Assembly: GCA_003155495.1 (NCBI GenBank)
Contig: PMDB01000035.1
Span: forward strand, 35,209 to 74,675
DNA length: 39,467 nt
Direction of reading: 5' to 3'
Source of the DNA: Ignavibacteriota bacterium
GTDB lineage: Bacteria > Bacteroidota > Ignavibacteria > UBA10030
The translations under genes were made by a program, and so were the position numbers. The first letter of the stretch is position 1; each line of letters opens with the position of its first letter. Shown here in pieces: positions 31,931 through 39,467 of the stretch. Under the pieces are notes generated by a model. It had not been told where the DNA came from and made no database searches. It saw nothing but the letters and a program-made list of their open reading frames with translations.

Positions 31931-32931
31931 AATCCATTATATCTCTCATCATCATCGCATGTGTCGGACTACTCGTTGGTTGTGCAAGCGTCCCCCCGCC
32001 AGAGCTTATTAATGCGCGGCAGGCTTACCAGCACGCGAGCGCAGGGGAAGCAGTACAATTAGTACCTGCAGAGTTACATAAGGCACAAGAAGCACTTGCT
32101 ATCGCTGAGAAGTCTTTCCAAGACGATCCTAAATCGTTCCGTACGCGAGATCTTGCCTATATAGCAGATCGCAAAGCCAAAATGGCTGAAGCGTTCGCGA
32201 CCACCGCTGCTGGAAATGCAGCCACCGCCAAGGCGAATAAGGATTACCAGGCGACTCAGACCGAAATTATGAAAAACACGAAACAAGATCTTGCGACCCA
32301 AACCGAAATCGTGAAGAATACAAAGCAAGATCTTGCTACGCAAACCGAGATATCGAAGAACACGAAACAAGATCTTGCAACCCAAACCGAGATTTCGAAG
32401 AATACGAAAGAAGACCTGGCTGCTTCGGAGCGCAGCAGTGCAGTTAAAACAGAACAGCTTGCCTCAGAGCAAAGAGCACGGCTCGATGCAGAGAATAGGG
32501 CGACAGTTGCACAAGCAGATCTTGTCAAACTCGCAGCAGTGAAGGAAGAAGCCCGCGGTCTGGTCATTACGCTTTCGGGCAGTGTCCTCTTTGCTTCGAA
32601 CAAATCGGAGCTCTTGCCGTCCGCGCAAAATCGGTTGAACCAAGTTGCCGATGCGCTCATGGCGACAAAAGAGCGAAAGCTTACCGTTGAGGGTCATACG
32701 GACTCTCAGGGTTCTTCCAAGTACAATCAGGAGTTGTCGCAGCGGCGTGCGGATGTGGTGCGCTCGTACATCATCTCGCGTGGCTACACGAGTGATCTCA
32801 TTGAAGCGCATGGAATCGGTAAAGATAGACCGGTTGCAGACAATGCCAGCGCCGAAGGCCGAGCGAACAATCGGCGAGTAGAGATTATCGTCGATCATGC
32901 AGCCAATTACCAACAAAGCGTGAACAAATAG
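31927..32931 (+). CDS. OmpA-family lipoprotein with DUF4398-like N-terminus and tandem repeats
   Basis: A 334-residue lipoprotein: lipobox LLVGC (Cys19), a DUF4398-like helical part (ARQAYQHASAGEAVQLVPAELHKAQEALAIAEKSF), four tandem 14-residue repeats (TQTEIxKNTKQDLA, about residues 110-165), a coiled-coil, and a C-terminal OmpA peptidoglycan-binding domain with VEGHTDSQGSSKYNQELSQRRA and NRRVEIIVD. The OmpA domain binds the diaminopimelate of peptidoglycan, so the protein would tether the outer membrane to the wall. The repeats would lengthen the helical spacer. The ATG at 31927 overlaps the previous stop. Confidence 0.93.
   Translation: MKSIISLIIIACVGLLVGCASVPPPELINARQAYQHASAGEAVQLVPAELHKAQEALAIAEKSFQDDPKSFRTRDLAYIADRKAKMAEAFATTAAGNAATAKANKDYQATQTEIMKNTKQDLATQTEIVKNTKQDLATQTEISKNTKQDLATQTEISKNTKEDLAASERSSAVKTEQLASEQRARLDAENRATVAQADLVKLAAVKEEARGLVITLSGSVLFASNKSELLPSAQNRLNQVADALMATKERKLTVEGHTDSQGSSKYNQELSQRRADVVRSYIISRGYTSDLIEAHGIGKDRPVADNASAEGRANNRRVEIIVDHAANYQQSVNK
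32254..32421 (+). repeat. Four tandem 42-bp repeats inside the OmpA-like gene
   Basis: Four consecutive units encode TQTEI-x-KNTK-[QE]-DLA with mostly silent changes between units (ACT/ACC/ACG, GAT/GAC, CTT/CTG). Silent drift shows selection on the protein repeat and some age. The unit is 14 codons, so changes in copy number would keep the frame. Confidence 0.9.
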
Positions 32932-32942
32932 CTGAGATACAT

Positions 32943-32976
32943 ACGACCCGGAATTTTTCCGGGTCGTTCGTTTTTT
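32943..32976 (+). terminator. Rho-independent terminator of the DUF4398/OmpA operon
   Basis: An 11-bp perfect stem (ACGACCCGGAA at 32943-32953 with TTCCGGGTCGT at 32957-32967) and a TTT loop are followed by TCGTTTTTT. It lies 11 bp after the OmpA-like stop. Confidence 0.92.
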
Positions 32977-33140
32977 CAGTCCGATGCATTTTCCCGTTTA
33001 GGTTTTCCCGAAAACTCTACTCCGAAAGAACAATAGTGTTATACTCGTTCCCTGTCCCAGTTTTCCTTCCCTCAACGAATCAATTTACTGAAGCATCCCT
33101 GAGGAAAACAGTTGGGATTCAGGATTTTATTCCCATACGA

Positions 33141-33196
33141 AGTATAGATCCTTATCCCAAAAAGGATTAATTACTTTTTCATCCTTTAGGGCTATT
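33141..33196 (+). promoter_or_regulatory. Shared 56-bp upstream element, copy B
   Basis: Paired with copy A (31380-31435), with the same spacing of conserved blocks and the same dyad AAAGGAT-N13-ATCCTTT. It ends 282 bp before the coiled-coil lipoprotein start, so a long leader (with two hairpins) or a second promoter is implied. Confidence 0.7.
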
Positions 33197-33343
33197 CCCG
33201 GTTAACAAACTTATCAATAAGTTTTTTTGCCGTCAGGAGAGAAGTATTTATCCTTGAATGGTGAGGTTGGACAGCTTTCCTGCCTCTTTTCAGAAGAAAG
33301 GAACGTTCACCTTGACCTGGGATTGCAAGAAAGTTGATTAGTG

Positions 33344-33409
33344 ATGTCAGTCCCACAAAGCGGGGTTCCTGACATTCAACAGTATCGGTCAGGACGTAAG
33401 TCCTGACCG
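33344..33409. repeat. REP-like pair of hairpins upstream of the coiled-coil lipoprotein gene
   Basis: Hairpin 1 is ATGTCAG (33344-33350) with CTGACAT (33369-33375), with CCC/GGG pairing inside. Hairpin 2 is CGGTCAGGAC (33386-33395) with GTCCTGACCG (33400-33409), loop GTAA. Both share GTCAG/CTGAC, so they look like related palindromes. They lie 70-135 bp before the gene start and have no T-tract. Confidence 0.65.
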
Positions 33410-33478
33410 CACTAAAAAGAAGGCAGCAAAATGCAGGTAAACCACAAATTACATAAACCCATCAATAAAAGGAGATTT

Positions 33479-33898
33479 ATGAAAAACAAAATATTCACCT
33501 TCGCTGTCATAGGATGCATGGCAGGATTGTTTTTAGCGGGCTGTGAAAAAAAAGCAGAACAAAAAGTTGCGGAAGCCAAGCAAGAGATAAAGGAGGCGAA
33601 AGCCGATTACGTTGCAGAGTGGCAAAAATTCAAAACTGAATCTGAAGCACAAATCAAAGTCAATGAAGACAAGATCGATGCATTCAAGGCAAAGATGGAT
33701 AAGGCCGGTACCAAAACGAAAGCGAAGTACAAAAAAGCAATAACGGAGTTAAAGGAAAAAAATCATGCCCTCAAAGAGAAGTTAGAAGATTATAAAGACG
33801 AGGGAGAAAGCAAATGGCAAGAGTTCAAGACGAACTTCAGTCATGATTTGGATGCGGTCGGAAAAACAATATCGGATTTATTTAAAGATAAAGATTAG
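33479..33898 (+). CDS. Coiled-coil lipoprotein
   Basis: A 139-residue lipoprotein. ATG 33479 with AAAAGGAGA upstream is chosen over the in-frame ATG at 33431. Signal peptide MKNKIFTFAVIGCMAGLFLAGC has lipobox LAGC (Cys22). The mature part is almost entirely charged, helix-forming sequence with heptad character (AEQKVAEAKQEIKEAKADYV to KEKNHALKEKLEDYKDEGES) and WQKF/WQEF repeats. There is no enzymatic motif. It is probably a periplasmic or outer-membrane stress or spacer protein. It shares the 56-bp upstream element with the DUF4398/OmpA operon, which suggests common control. Confidence 0.85.
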   Translation: MKNKIFTFAVIGCMAGLFLAGCEKKAEQKVAEAKQEIKEAKADYVAEWQKFKTESEAQIKVNEDKIDAFKAKMDKAGTKTKAKYKKAITELKEKNHALKEKLEDYKDEGESKWQEFKTNFSHDLDAVGKTISDLFKDKD

Positions 33899-33918
33899 CA
33901 GCAACGACGTTTTTAATC

Positions 33919-33956
33919 GACAGGAGAACGACCAAATACTAGGTTGTTCTCTTGTC
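33919..33956 (+). terminator. Possible terminator after the coiled-coil lipoprotein gene
   Basis: A 15-bp stem in RNA (GACAGGAGAACGACC at 33919-33933 with GGTTGTTCTCTTGTC at 33942-33956, two G-U pairs) with an 8-nt loop. The following sequence (AGCTATTTT) has only a weak T-run. Confidence 0.6.
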
Positions 33957-34046
33957 AGCTATTTTGGATAAATGATACGGGGACTGAAAGTGATCCGACA
34001 AATGGCATTGCGCCGACGAAGTCTGCACAACATAAAAGGAAGCACA

Positions 34047-35813
34047 ATGAAAACACTGTGCATCTTATTTGTGTCGCTGTTGTATTCAGTACCAGTTCAA
34101 GCGCATAATGAACCAGCGTTTGAAAAAAAGATATTACTAAATCAAAATACCTGGTCAAGCTGCCAGACGTCAGAAAGTGAGATTAATCATTTTTCTGATT
34201 TAGTCTCCGGTTCTAATGAAACATCATTCCCGAACTCTATTATCACTTCTCTCAAAGATACTATTCCTTCCCAGCTGGATACGCTGGCCAAGCTAAAGAA
34301 TGCTCTTAAGGACACGAATGAGGTTAAGAAAGACACTCCTATTCCGGATACAATCAAGCAGCATATTGAGGAAACCAATGTCAAGACGAACGTTGTCCCC
34401 ACGGATACGAGCTACAAGAAAATTTTAGTCCAGGACTCGACTGCGCACATTTATAACATGTACCGGGGTTTGCTGAATGATGATCCAATCTATAACAAAA
34501 GGGCTCCATTGTGGCAGCCGATCATGAAGATCTTGATACAGAATACGCTCGTAAACTTGGTCGATCATTATATTATTCATTATGACTGGGCTGTCGTGGG
34601 GTTAAAGTCTTGGAATCAAACGGCAGTTCACTCGGGTGTTCCCTGGGGTGAAGGATGGAAATGGGATCAGGATAGATTTGGCAATAACTTTTTTCTGCAT
34701 CCCTATACAGGAGCAGGCTACTTCAATTCAGCACGCGCAACCGGATATAACTTTTGGGAATCGTCGATCTTTGTATTTGGAGGAGCGTATACGTACAAGC
34801 TGTTCGGAGAGAATGGCTGGCCCGATGGTAAACCGGAAAGGAATGATCTGATTGCTACAACTCTCGGTGGTATGTTCGCCGGTGAAGTATTGTACAGACT
34901 GTCGTCAAACGTCTTAGATGAGAGAACTACCGGGATAGAAAGAGTCGGCAGGGAATTCCTGGCCCTTCTTGTGAGTCCTGGCAGGGCCTTCACCAGATTC
35001 ATGAACGGGAAAATGTTCAGGCATAATACGGAAGAGGTTTATCAAAAAGAACCGCTTGATGTCGTTATATCGGCTGGCGGCATCTTGGTGAACGACCAAA
35101 ATACTTTCGGAACAGGACCAAAGGGATATTTCTTTAATGCTGATTTTGATTATGGAAATCCGTTCGAGAAAAGGCACCGAAAGCCGTATGATTACTTTCA
35201 ACTTCGGGCTGATATGAATTTCGGATTAGGTAGAAAATTTGTAGATAATGTTATTGGGTACGGTATTCTTACAGGCACAAATGCCAAGGTAGGTAATTTT
35301 GAAATGCTCTTCGGAACTTTTCAACACTTTGATTATTGGGATAATAAATTATTTGAGCTGGGAACGATGTCGTTCGGCGTCGGAGTCATTACCATGATGC
35401 CGATAACCAGGGGGACGAATCTATTCATGAATATTCACATCGCTGGAATACCCTTTGCAGGAAATTCGACAGAGAAGGGGCCGGATACTACACAAGTGAG
35501 AGATTATAATTTTGGCGGCGGAGCACAGGCAAAGTGTGATATCACGCTTAATATTGGTGGATTTGTCAGCGCAACGTTCATGGGTTATTATTATTGGATA
35601 AATACGTTCGTCGGTTATTCAGGGAACAACTATATTGGTATCATAAAACCCAGAATTGAATTCCACCTCTTCAGTAATGTCGGAATTGGATTTGAACATA
35701 GGGTATATTACAATGACAGATATTTACGTGATTTCCCTGCTATCCATCAAATACATACAGAGCAAAAACTTTTTCTGACATTTTATTTTGCAGACTTTGC
35801 GCACAATAAGTAA
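34047..35813 (+). CDS. DUF3943-domain outer-membrane protein, copy 1
   Basis: A 588-residue protein. ATG 34047 with AAAAGGA upstream starts a signal peptide (MKTLCILFVSLLYSVPVQAH); the frame from 33972 adds a basic non-signal extension. An N-terminal Ser/Thr/Asp/Lys-rich spacer of about 120 residues is followed by the DUF3943 core: NLVDHYIIHYDWAVVG, GWKWDQDRFGNNFFLHPYTGAGYF, ARATGYNFWESSIF and RVGREFLALLVSPGRAFTRF. The C-terminus has alternating aromatic strands ending FFLTFYFADFAH-like, consistent with a beta-barrel. Function unknown. A close paralogue follows at 36084. Confidence 0.87.
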   Translation: MKTLCILFVSLLYSVPVQAHNEPAFEKKILLNQNTWSSCQTSESEINHFSDLVSGSNETSFPNSIITSLKDTIPSQLDTLAKLKNALKDTNEVKKDTPIPDTIKQHIEETNVKTNVVPTDTSYKKILVQDSTAHIYNMYRGLLNDDPIYNKRAPLWQPIMKILIQNTLVNLVDHYIIHYDWAVVGLKSWNQTAVHSGVPWGEGWKWDQDRFGNNFFLHPYTGAGYFNSARATGYNFWESSIFVFGGAYTYKLFGENGWPDGKPERNDLIATTLGGMFAGEVLYRLSSNVLDERTTGIERVGREFLALLVSPGRAFTRFMNGKMFRHNTEEVYQKEPLDVVISAGGILVNDQNTFGTGPKGYFFNADFDYGNPFEKRHRKPYDYFQLRADMNFGLGRKFVDNVIGYGILTGTNAKVGNFEMLFGTFQHFDYWDNKLFELGTMSFGVGVITMMPITRGTNLFMNIHIAGIPFAGNSTEKGPDTTQVRDYNFGGGAQAKCDITLNIGGFVSATFMGYYYWINTFVGYSGNNYIGIIKPRIEFHLFSNVGIGFEHRVYYNDRYLRDFPAIHQIHTEQKLFLTFYFADFAHNK

Positions 35814-36083
35814 AATCATTTTTGCCTGGGACCGGCGTTGTTCTTCAATCGTATCTCCTTGGCAATTCGTAGGAGCTTGGAATAACTCTTCACTGATGAA
35901 CAGGATGAAGGTTCGCGAAATGAAACGAAGAATGTGTTTATTATTGGATGTGAATCTTCTCTCTTTGGAAAACAGACAGCTAAGGAATGACCCAACGGCT
36001 CCGGGATCTGGTTCTAATCAGGTCCTGCGTTTGTCTGGAAAACGGCGGACGGATAATCAATCGGACGACAACGGAGGTAAAAA

Positions 36084-37610
36084 ATGAAAATCATATTCAT
36101 AATGGCTATCGCCATATTGTGTTCAGGATTGCTTCGGGCACAATATCTTGTAAAGCTTGATACACTATACATGTCAAATCTGAAGATCGGAACTCAGCAA
36201 CAACTCTACAAAGTGGATTCCAGATCTTATTCCTACTTAGGATTGAACACCGCGAAACATTCGCTGGAAGACACTGTACACAATAAGTACGGTGATTTAC
36301 GGAATGACAAAGAGGAATTTAACAAGCAATACCCCTTGTGGACAGTTGCTCTGAAGGTTACCGGAGCTAATATTTTTACTTTTTTAGTCGATAGATATTT
36401 TTTCAACTATGATTTTTCGCGGGTAGGATTCAATTCCTGGAACCATAACATACAAACCGGATGGGAATGGGATCAAGATAGATTTGGCATGAACTTTATC
36501 GTGCATCCGTACTCCGGAAGCGCTTTTTTCAATGCTGCGCGCTCAAGCGGTTACAATTTCTGGGAATCAGCGCCTTTTGCAGCTTTAGGCAGTTTGGAGT
36601 GGGAGTACTTTGGAGAAAACACCCTGCCGTCATATAACGATATTATCAACACGACGGTCGACGGCATCTTCATCGGAGAAGTGTTCTATAGAATAGGCTC
36701 GGATATACTCGATGATCAAACGACGGGATTTGATAGATTTTTCCGGGAATTTTCTGTTGCCATTCTTTCTCCCACGAGAGCTTTCAGCAGGTTCACACAG
36801 GGGAAAATGTTCAGAGTGACCTCGGAAGAGGTCTATCAGCAAGAACCGCTGAATGTTACATTGACGCTCGGGATGCGTGAGGTGAATAATGGATCAAAAT
36901 TCTTGACAGGACCAGCAAACCCCCTCTTTGAGATTAACCTTGATTATGGGAATCCGTTTGAAATAAGGTCACGGAAACCTTTTGATTATTTCAAGGTGAG
37001 AATGAGTATAACTCAAGGAGTGGGAAGAAAAATATTGGATAACATCACCGGAGATGGAATCCTCTTCGGCGGTAATGTCCATTCTGGTCGTTTTGACATG
37101 CTCGGCGGGGGATTTCAACATTTTGACTACTTTGATAATAAAACATTCGAACTTGCCACCTTTGGGTTCGGTCCCGGAATAGTCACTAAACTGCATGTGA
37201 ACACGAATTCCAATCTTTACACAAACTTCCATATCGGCATAGTGCCGCTCGCTGGAAATAGTACACGATTTGGACCTGACACTCTTCAATTGAGGGATTA
37301 TAACTTTGGAGGAGGGGCTGAAATAAAATTTGAATCTACTCTTAATCTTGGATCGTGGGTAGGCTTTTCATTAGTAGGTTATTATTTCTGGATTCATACG
37401 TACGTGGGGGATGCAGAGGATCATTACATCGGCATTCTCAAACCCAGTATAGGATTAAAACTTTTCAACAATCTCAGTATTGGATTTGAACATTTGATAT
37501 ACTATAGCGATCGATACACACGTGATTATGGTAATTTTCATCAAGTGAGAACCGAACAGAGAATCCAATTGACACTCTACTTCGAAAATTTTAAACAACA
37601 AAAAAAATGA
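36084..37610 (+). CDS. DUF3943-domain outer-membrane protein, copy 2
   Basis: A 508-residue protein with ribosome site GGAGG before ATG 36084 and signal peptide MKIIFIMAIAILCSGLLRAQ. The core matches copy 1 block for block: FNSWNHNIQTGWEWDQDRFGM, FIVHPYSGSAFFNAARSSGYNFWES, DDQTTGFDRFFREFSVAILSPTRAFSRFTQGKMF. It lacks the long polar spacer of copy 1. It is thus a tandem paralogue with a different N-terminus. Function unknown. The next gene starts 62 bp later and encodes a PAP2 protein. Confidence 0.87.
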   Translation: MKIIFIMAIAILCSGLLRAQYLVKLDTLYMSNLKIGTQQQLYKVDSRSYSYLGLNTAKHSLEDTVHNKYGDLRNDKEEFNKQYPLWTVALKVTGANIFTFLVDRYFFNYDFSRVGFNSWNHNIQTGWEWDQDRFGMNFIVHPYSGSAFFNAARSSGYNFWESAPFAALGSLEWEYFGENTLPSYNDIINTTVDGIFIGEVFYRIGSDILDDQTTGFDRFFREFSVAILSPTRAFSRFTQGKMFRVTSEEVYQQEPLNVTLTLGMREVNNGSKFLTGPANPLFEINLDYGNPFEIRSRKPFDYFKVRMSITQGVGRKILDNITGDGILFGGNVHSGRFDMLGGGFQHFDYFDNKTFELATFGFGPGIVTKLHVNTNSNLYTNFHIGIVPLAGNSTRFGPDTLQLRDYNFGGGAEIKFESTLNLGSWVGFSLVGYYFWIHTYVGDAEDHYIGILKPSIGLKLFNNLSIGFEHLIYYSDRYTRDYGNFHQVRTEQRIQLTLYFENFKQQKK

Positions 37611-37671
37611 TCTGCTTTTTTGGTCTTGTTGTCTTCATTGGTTGGCTGCTCTTGAGAAAGGAAGTATCAGT

Positions 37672-38556
37672 ATGACAAAGAAACCAAAGAATCGGTTCCT
37701 TCTTATTAATGTCATCATCTTTTCATTGGCTGTTACCGGCATGGTGATACCGATGTATTCGCAGTCTCCGGCAAGGGATTCTACATTTCATCCGTACCAT
37801 GTTAATTACTGGGTAACAGGTGGTATTTTCATCATAGGAGTTCCGGCAACAGCGATTGCGGCACCCTGGATATCGAACAAATCGGCCTTGACAAATGCAG
37901 ATTTTCAGATATTGGACAGAGGCGATATTAACCCGATTGACCGTTGGGCTTTGGAACTGAACCCTTCGAATAGGGGTTACTACGCGAATCTTTCAGATAA
38001 TGTGCTTACGGGTATAATCCTTCTTCCGGCCCTCACAATGTTTGATCACAACATCAGGCGAGACTGGTTGGACGTAACGCTGATGTATGCGGAGACCCAA
38101 TTAATTGTAAATGCGATATACCTATACAGCCCTCTCGGGCCGACTTTTCAAAATAGATTACGTCCTATTGTTTACTACGATACGTTTGGTACCAGTCATG
38201 CGAGAACAACAGCCTGGAACCGGAGTTCATTTTACAGCGGCCATGTTGCATCTGCCGCAGCGGCAACTTTCTTTATTGCAAAGGTATTTTGTGATTATTA
38301 TCCGGAAATGGGAAGCAAGAAATATCTTCTCTATGGTGCAGCGTCAATCATTCCACTTTTCGAAGGATATCTAAGAATGAAAGCACTCTTTCATTTTCCA
38401 TCCGATATAGCAGTTGGTTTTGGAATAGGGGCATTATGCGGCATATTAATCCCCGAAATTCATCGAATCAAAATTGAGAACGTTTCATTAGGGTTATATT
38501 CTTCTTATGAAGGAACGGGAATAAGCCTGAAATGGCAGCCGGATTTTTTAAAATAG
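37672..38556 (+). CDS. PAP2-family phosphatase, envelope-located
   Basis: A 294-residue protein. ATG 37672 with AAAGGAAG upstream is preferred over TTG 37642. An N-terminal signal or anchor segment (FLLINVIIFSLAVTGMVIPMYSQ) is followed by PAP2 motifs: NRLRPIVYY, a YSGH version of the central motif (SSFYSGHVASAAAATFF), and GYLRMKALFHFPSDIAVGFGIG (R-x5-H-x3-D). Compared with the PAP2 at 12263 it has a periplasmic extension and a different motif 1. It is placed between DUF3943 genes and a beta-barrel gene, so it may work on lipid phosphates of the outer envelope. Confidence 0.87.
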   Translation: MTKKPKNRFLLINVIIFSLAVTGMVIPMYSQSPARDSTFHPYHVNYWVTGGIFIIGVPATAIAAPWISNKSALTNADFQILDRGDINPIDRWALELNPSNRGYYANLSDNVLTGIILLPALTMFDHNIRRDWLDVTLMYAETQLIVNAIYLYSPLGPTFQNRLRPIVYYDTFGTSHARTTAWNRSSFYSGHVASAAAATFFIAKVFCDYYPEMGSKKYLLYGAASIIPLFEGYLRMKALFHFPSDIAVGFGIGALCGILIPEIHRIKIENVSLGLYSSYEGTGISLKWQPDFLK

Positions 38557-38661
38557 ACATGTACACTTTTGAAAATGAATTTTGTTGTGCTTCTATCAGC
38601 AGTAATTAAACTTTTGAGTCTGTACTCATTTGATGAATAATTTTTTTAAAAGAAATTTGAA

Positions 38662-39459
38662 ATGAAAAATTCAAAAGACAAAATCATTATTTACATCTCC
38701 ATTGTCACACTTATTTTTGTGACCGTACTAAAGGTAGATGCGCAACAATTTGAACTCGGGGTACGGTATAATCCTGAATTCACGGGTTTAATAAATAAGA
38801 ACGACAATAATGCCGGTAATAAATTGGATGTAACGAGTAATTTTGGATACTTCTCTTTTGGAGCAGGTGCAATTTTCAATTTCAATAATAATATCGGTTT
38901 AGCGGTTGATCTTTTGTTCTCGAGGGAAGGGCAGAGATTTAAGGGAAATTTCAACGGCAGCCTTCCTGATGCAGCGACGTATAGCTCAGTCGTTAGCACG
39001 CAGGTATCTTTGAACAATATGGTTATCGTAGGAGATTATGTAGCAAAGGCTGAATTGAATTATATCAAACTGCCAATCATGTTGTCACTCACTTCTGATA
39101 ATACCAAACCGCTCTTTTTCACGCTCCTAGTGGGTCCACAGTTCAATTTTCTGGAAGGTGTTGCGCAGGAGGTGAATCATGATGACCTAGAATATCCGAA
39201 CAGTAATATTGAACCGATAGATTTGTACAAGTCCTTTACGATTAGTGGAGTTCTGGCATTTGGTGGAGCTTACAACCTTACGCCAAATATGGTATTATCA
39301 GCGCGGTTACGATTCGACTATGGTTTTGATGATGTGGAGAAGAAAGACGTGATGGTTAGTTACTCCGGTGCTATCCCCATTCGTTTTTATTCTACTGAAC
39401 GTCAAGCCACACACAACATAACAGGTGCCTTGATGCTCGGGCTGGATTTCAAATTGTGA
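38662..39459 (+). CDS. PorT-like outer-membrane beta-barrel protein
   Basis: A 265-residue protein. The signal peptide is KIIIYISIVTLIFVTVLKVDAQ. The mature part is a series of short amphipathic strands (FELGVRYNPEFTGLINK, FGYFSFGAGAIFNFNNNIGLAVDLLFSREGQRF, AELNYIKLPIMLSLTS, PLFFTLLVGPQFNFL) ending HNITGALMLGLDFKL, the usual C-terminal strand of an outer-membrane barrel. The pattern Y-I-K-L-P-I/L-x with GPQFNFL is typical of the PorT family. It ends at TGA 39457-39459 and is complete. The ligand or function is unknown. Confidence 0.85.
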   Translation: MKNSKDKIIIYISIVTLIFVTVLKVDAQQFELGVRYNPEFTGLINKNDNNAGNKLDVTSNFGYFSFGAGAIFNFNNNIGLAVDLLFSREGQRFKGNFNGSLPDAATYSSVVSTQVSLNNMVIVGDYVAKAELNYIKLPIMLSLTSDNTKPLFFTLLVGPQFNFLEGVAQEVNHDDLEYPNSNIEPIDLYKSFTISGVLAFGGAYNLTPNMVLSARLRFDYGFDDVEKKDVMVSYSGAIPIRFYSTERQATHNITGALMLGLDFKL

Positions 39460-39467
39460 AGAGTTCT

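Larger units (their letters stand above)
32932..33478. other. 547-bp intergenic region with a terminator, copy B of the 56-bp element and two hairpins
   Basis: No gene is seen. In order it holds a terminator (32943-32976), the 56-bp element copy B (33141-33196), a hairpin pair (33344-33409) and the ribosome site AAAAGGAGA before 33479. The frame from 33431 is only an upstream extension of the next gene. Confidence 0.6.

Noticed and set aside
31629-31955. 108-codon antisense frame over the DUF4398 gene
   Set aside because: Shadow of a recognised lipoprotein gene with a strong ribosome site.
32254-32421. Possible CRISPR array
   Set aside because: The repeats are contiguous without spacers and encode an in-frame protein repeat.
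35788-36087. 99-codon frame between the DUF3943 genes
   Set aside because: It overlaps the end of copy 1, has no family features, and copy 2 has its own strong ribosome site at 36074-36078.

Overview
This window looks like a chromosomal segment of a free-living Gram-negative bacterium of the Bacteroidota/Ignavibacteriota (FCB) group. The clues are several outer-membrane beta-barrel families typical of that group (a DUF5916/CBM9-like protein, two DUF3943 proteins, a PorT-like barrel), many lipoproteins, a DUF4922 protein and DUF4398/OmpA lipoproteins. Many genes have clear purine-rich Shine-Dalgarno sites (for example before 7076, 31547, 33479 and 36084). That fits Ignavibacteria-like lineages better than Bacteroidia, which mostly lack them. 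This placement is inference from gene content, not from a marker gene. No phage, integrase, transposase or CRISPR array is visible.

Layout: (1) 1-2161 is an ECF sigma factor (cut by the left edge), its anti-sigma factor and a membrane lipoprotein, joined by ATGA overlaps and closed by a terminator. (2) 2269-6857 holds a GT4 glycosyltransferase, a response regulator overlapping an MBL-fold hydrolase, and an ABC-F ATPase. (3) 7076-9761 holds a small secreted or anchored protein, a membrane protein and a PAS histidine kinase. (4) 9853-12961 is quieter: a D-2-hydroxyacid dehydrogenase, an unknown membrane coiled-coil protein, tRNA-Leu(CAG), about 550 bp with no gene, and a PAP2 phosphatase. (5) 13217-15874 is a large DUF5916 outer-membrane protein converging on a long minus-strand run (24154-15959). 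That run carries TlpA, DsbD and a cysteine-containing secreted protein, then a DinB-like protein, a PAS protein, two hemerythrins, an AhpD-like protein and a secreted zinc peptidase. (6) 24371-31150 is a tightly packed plus-strand cluster: BadF-type sugar kinase, two-module GT2, GNAT, DUF4922 (GalT/Ap4A-phosphorylase-like), SpoIID/LytB protein and AmpG-like permease. (7) 31547-39459 is an envelope block: DUF4398 lipoprotein, OmpA lipoprotein, coiled-coil lipoprotein, two DUF3943 paralogues, a PAP2 protein and a PorT-like barrel.

The most interesting unit is the 24-31 kb cluster. Import of anhydro-muropeptides (AmpG), a SpoIID-family protein without a signal peptide, a sugar kinase, a nucleotidyltransferase or phosphorylase and a soluble glycosyltransferase together suggest an unusual cytoplasmic route for salvaging cell-wall sugars. 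The second notable signal is a 56-bp element, about 80% identical between its two copies and holding a 7-bp dyad, found upstream of both the DUF4398/OmpA operon and the coiled-coil lipoprotein gene. It is a candidate shared operator or promoter for envelope lipoproteins. The third is a 48-bp palindromic element inserted in frame in the central loop of the AmpG-like permease.
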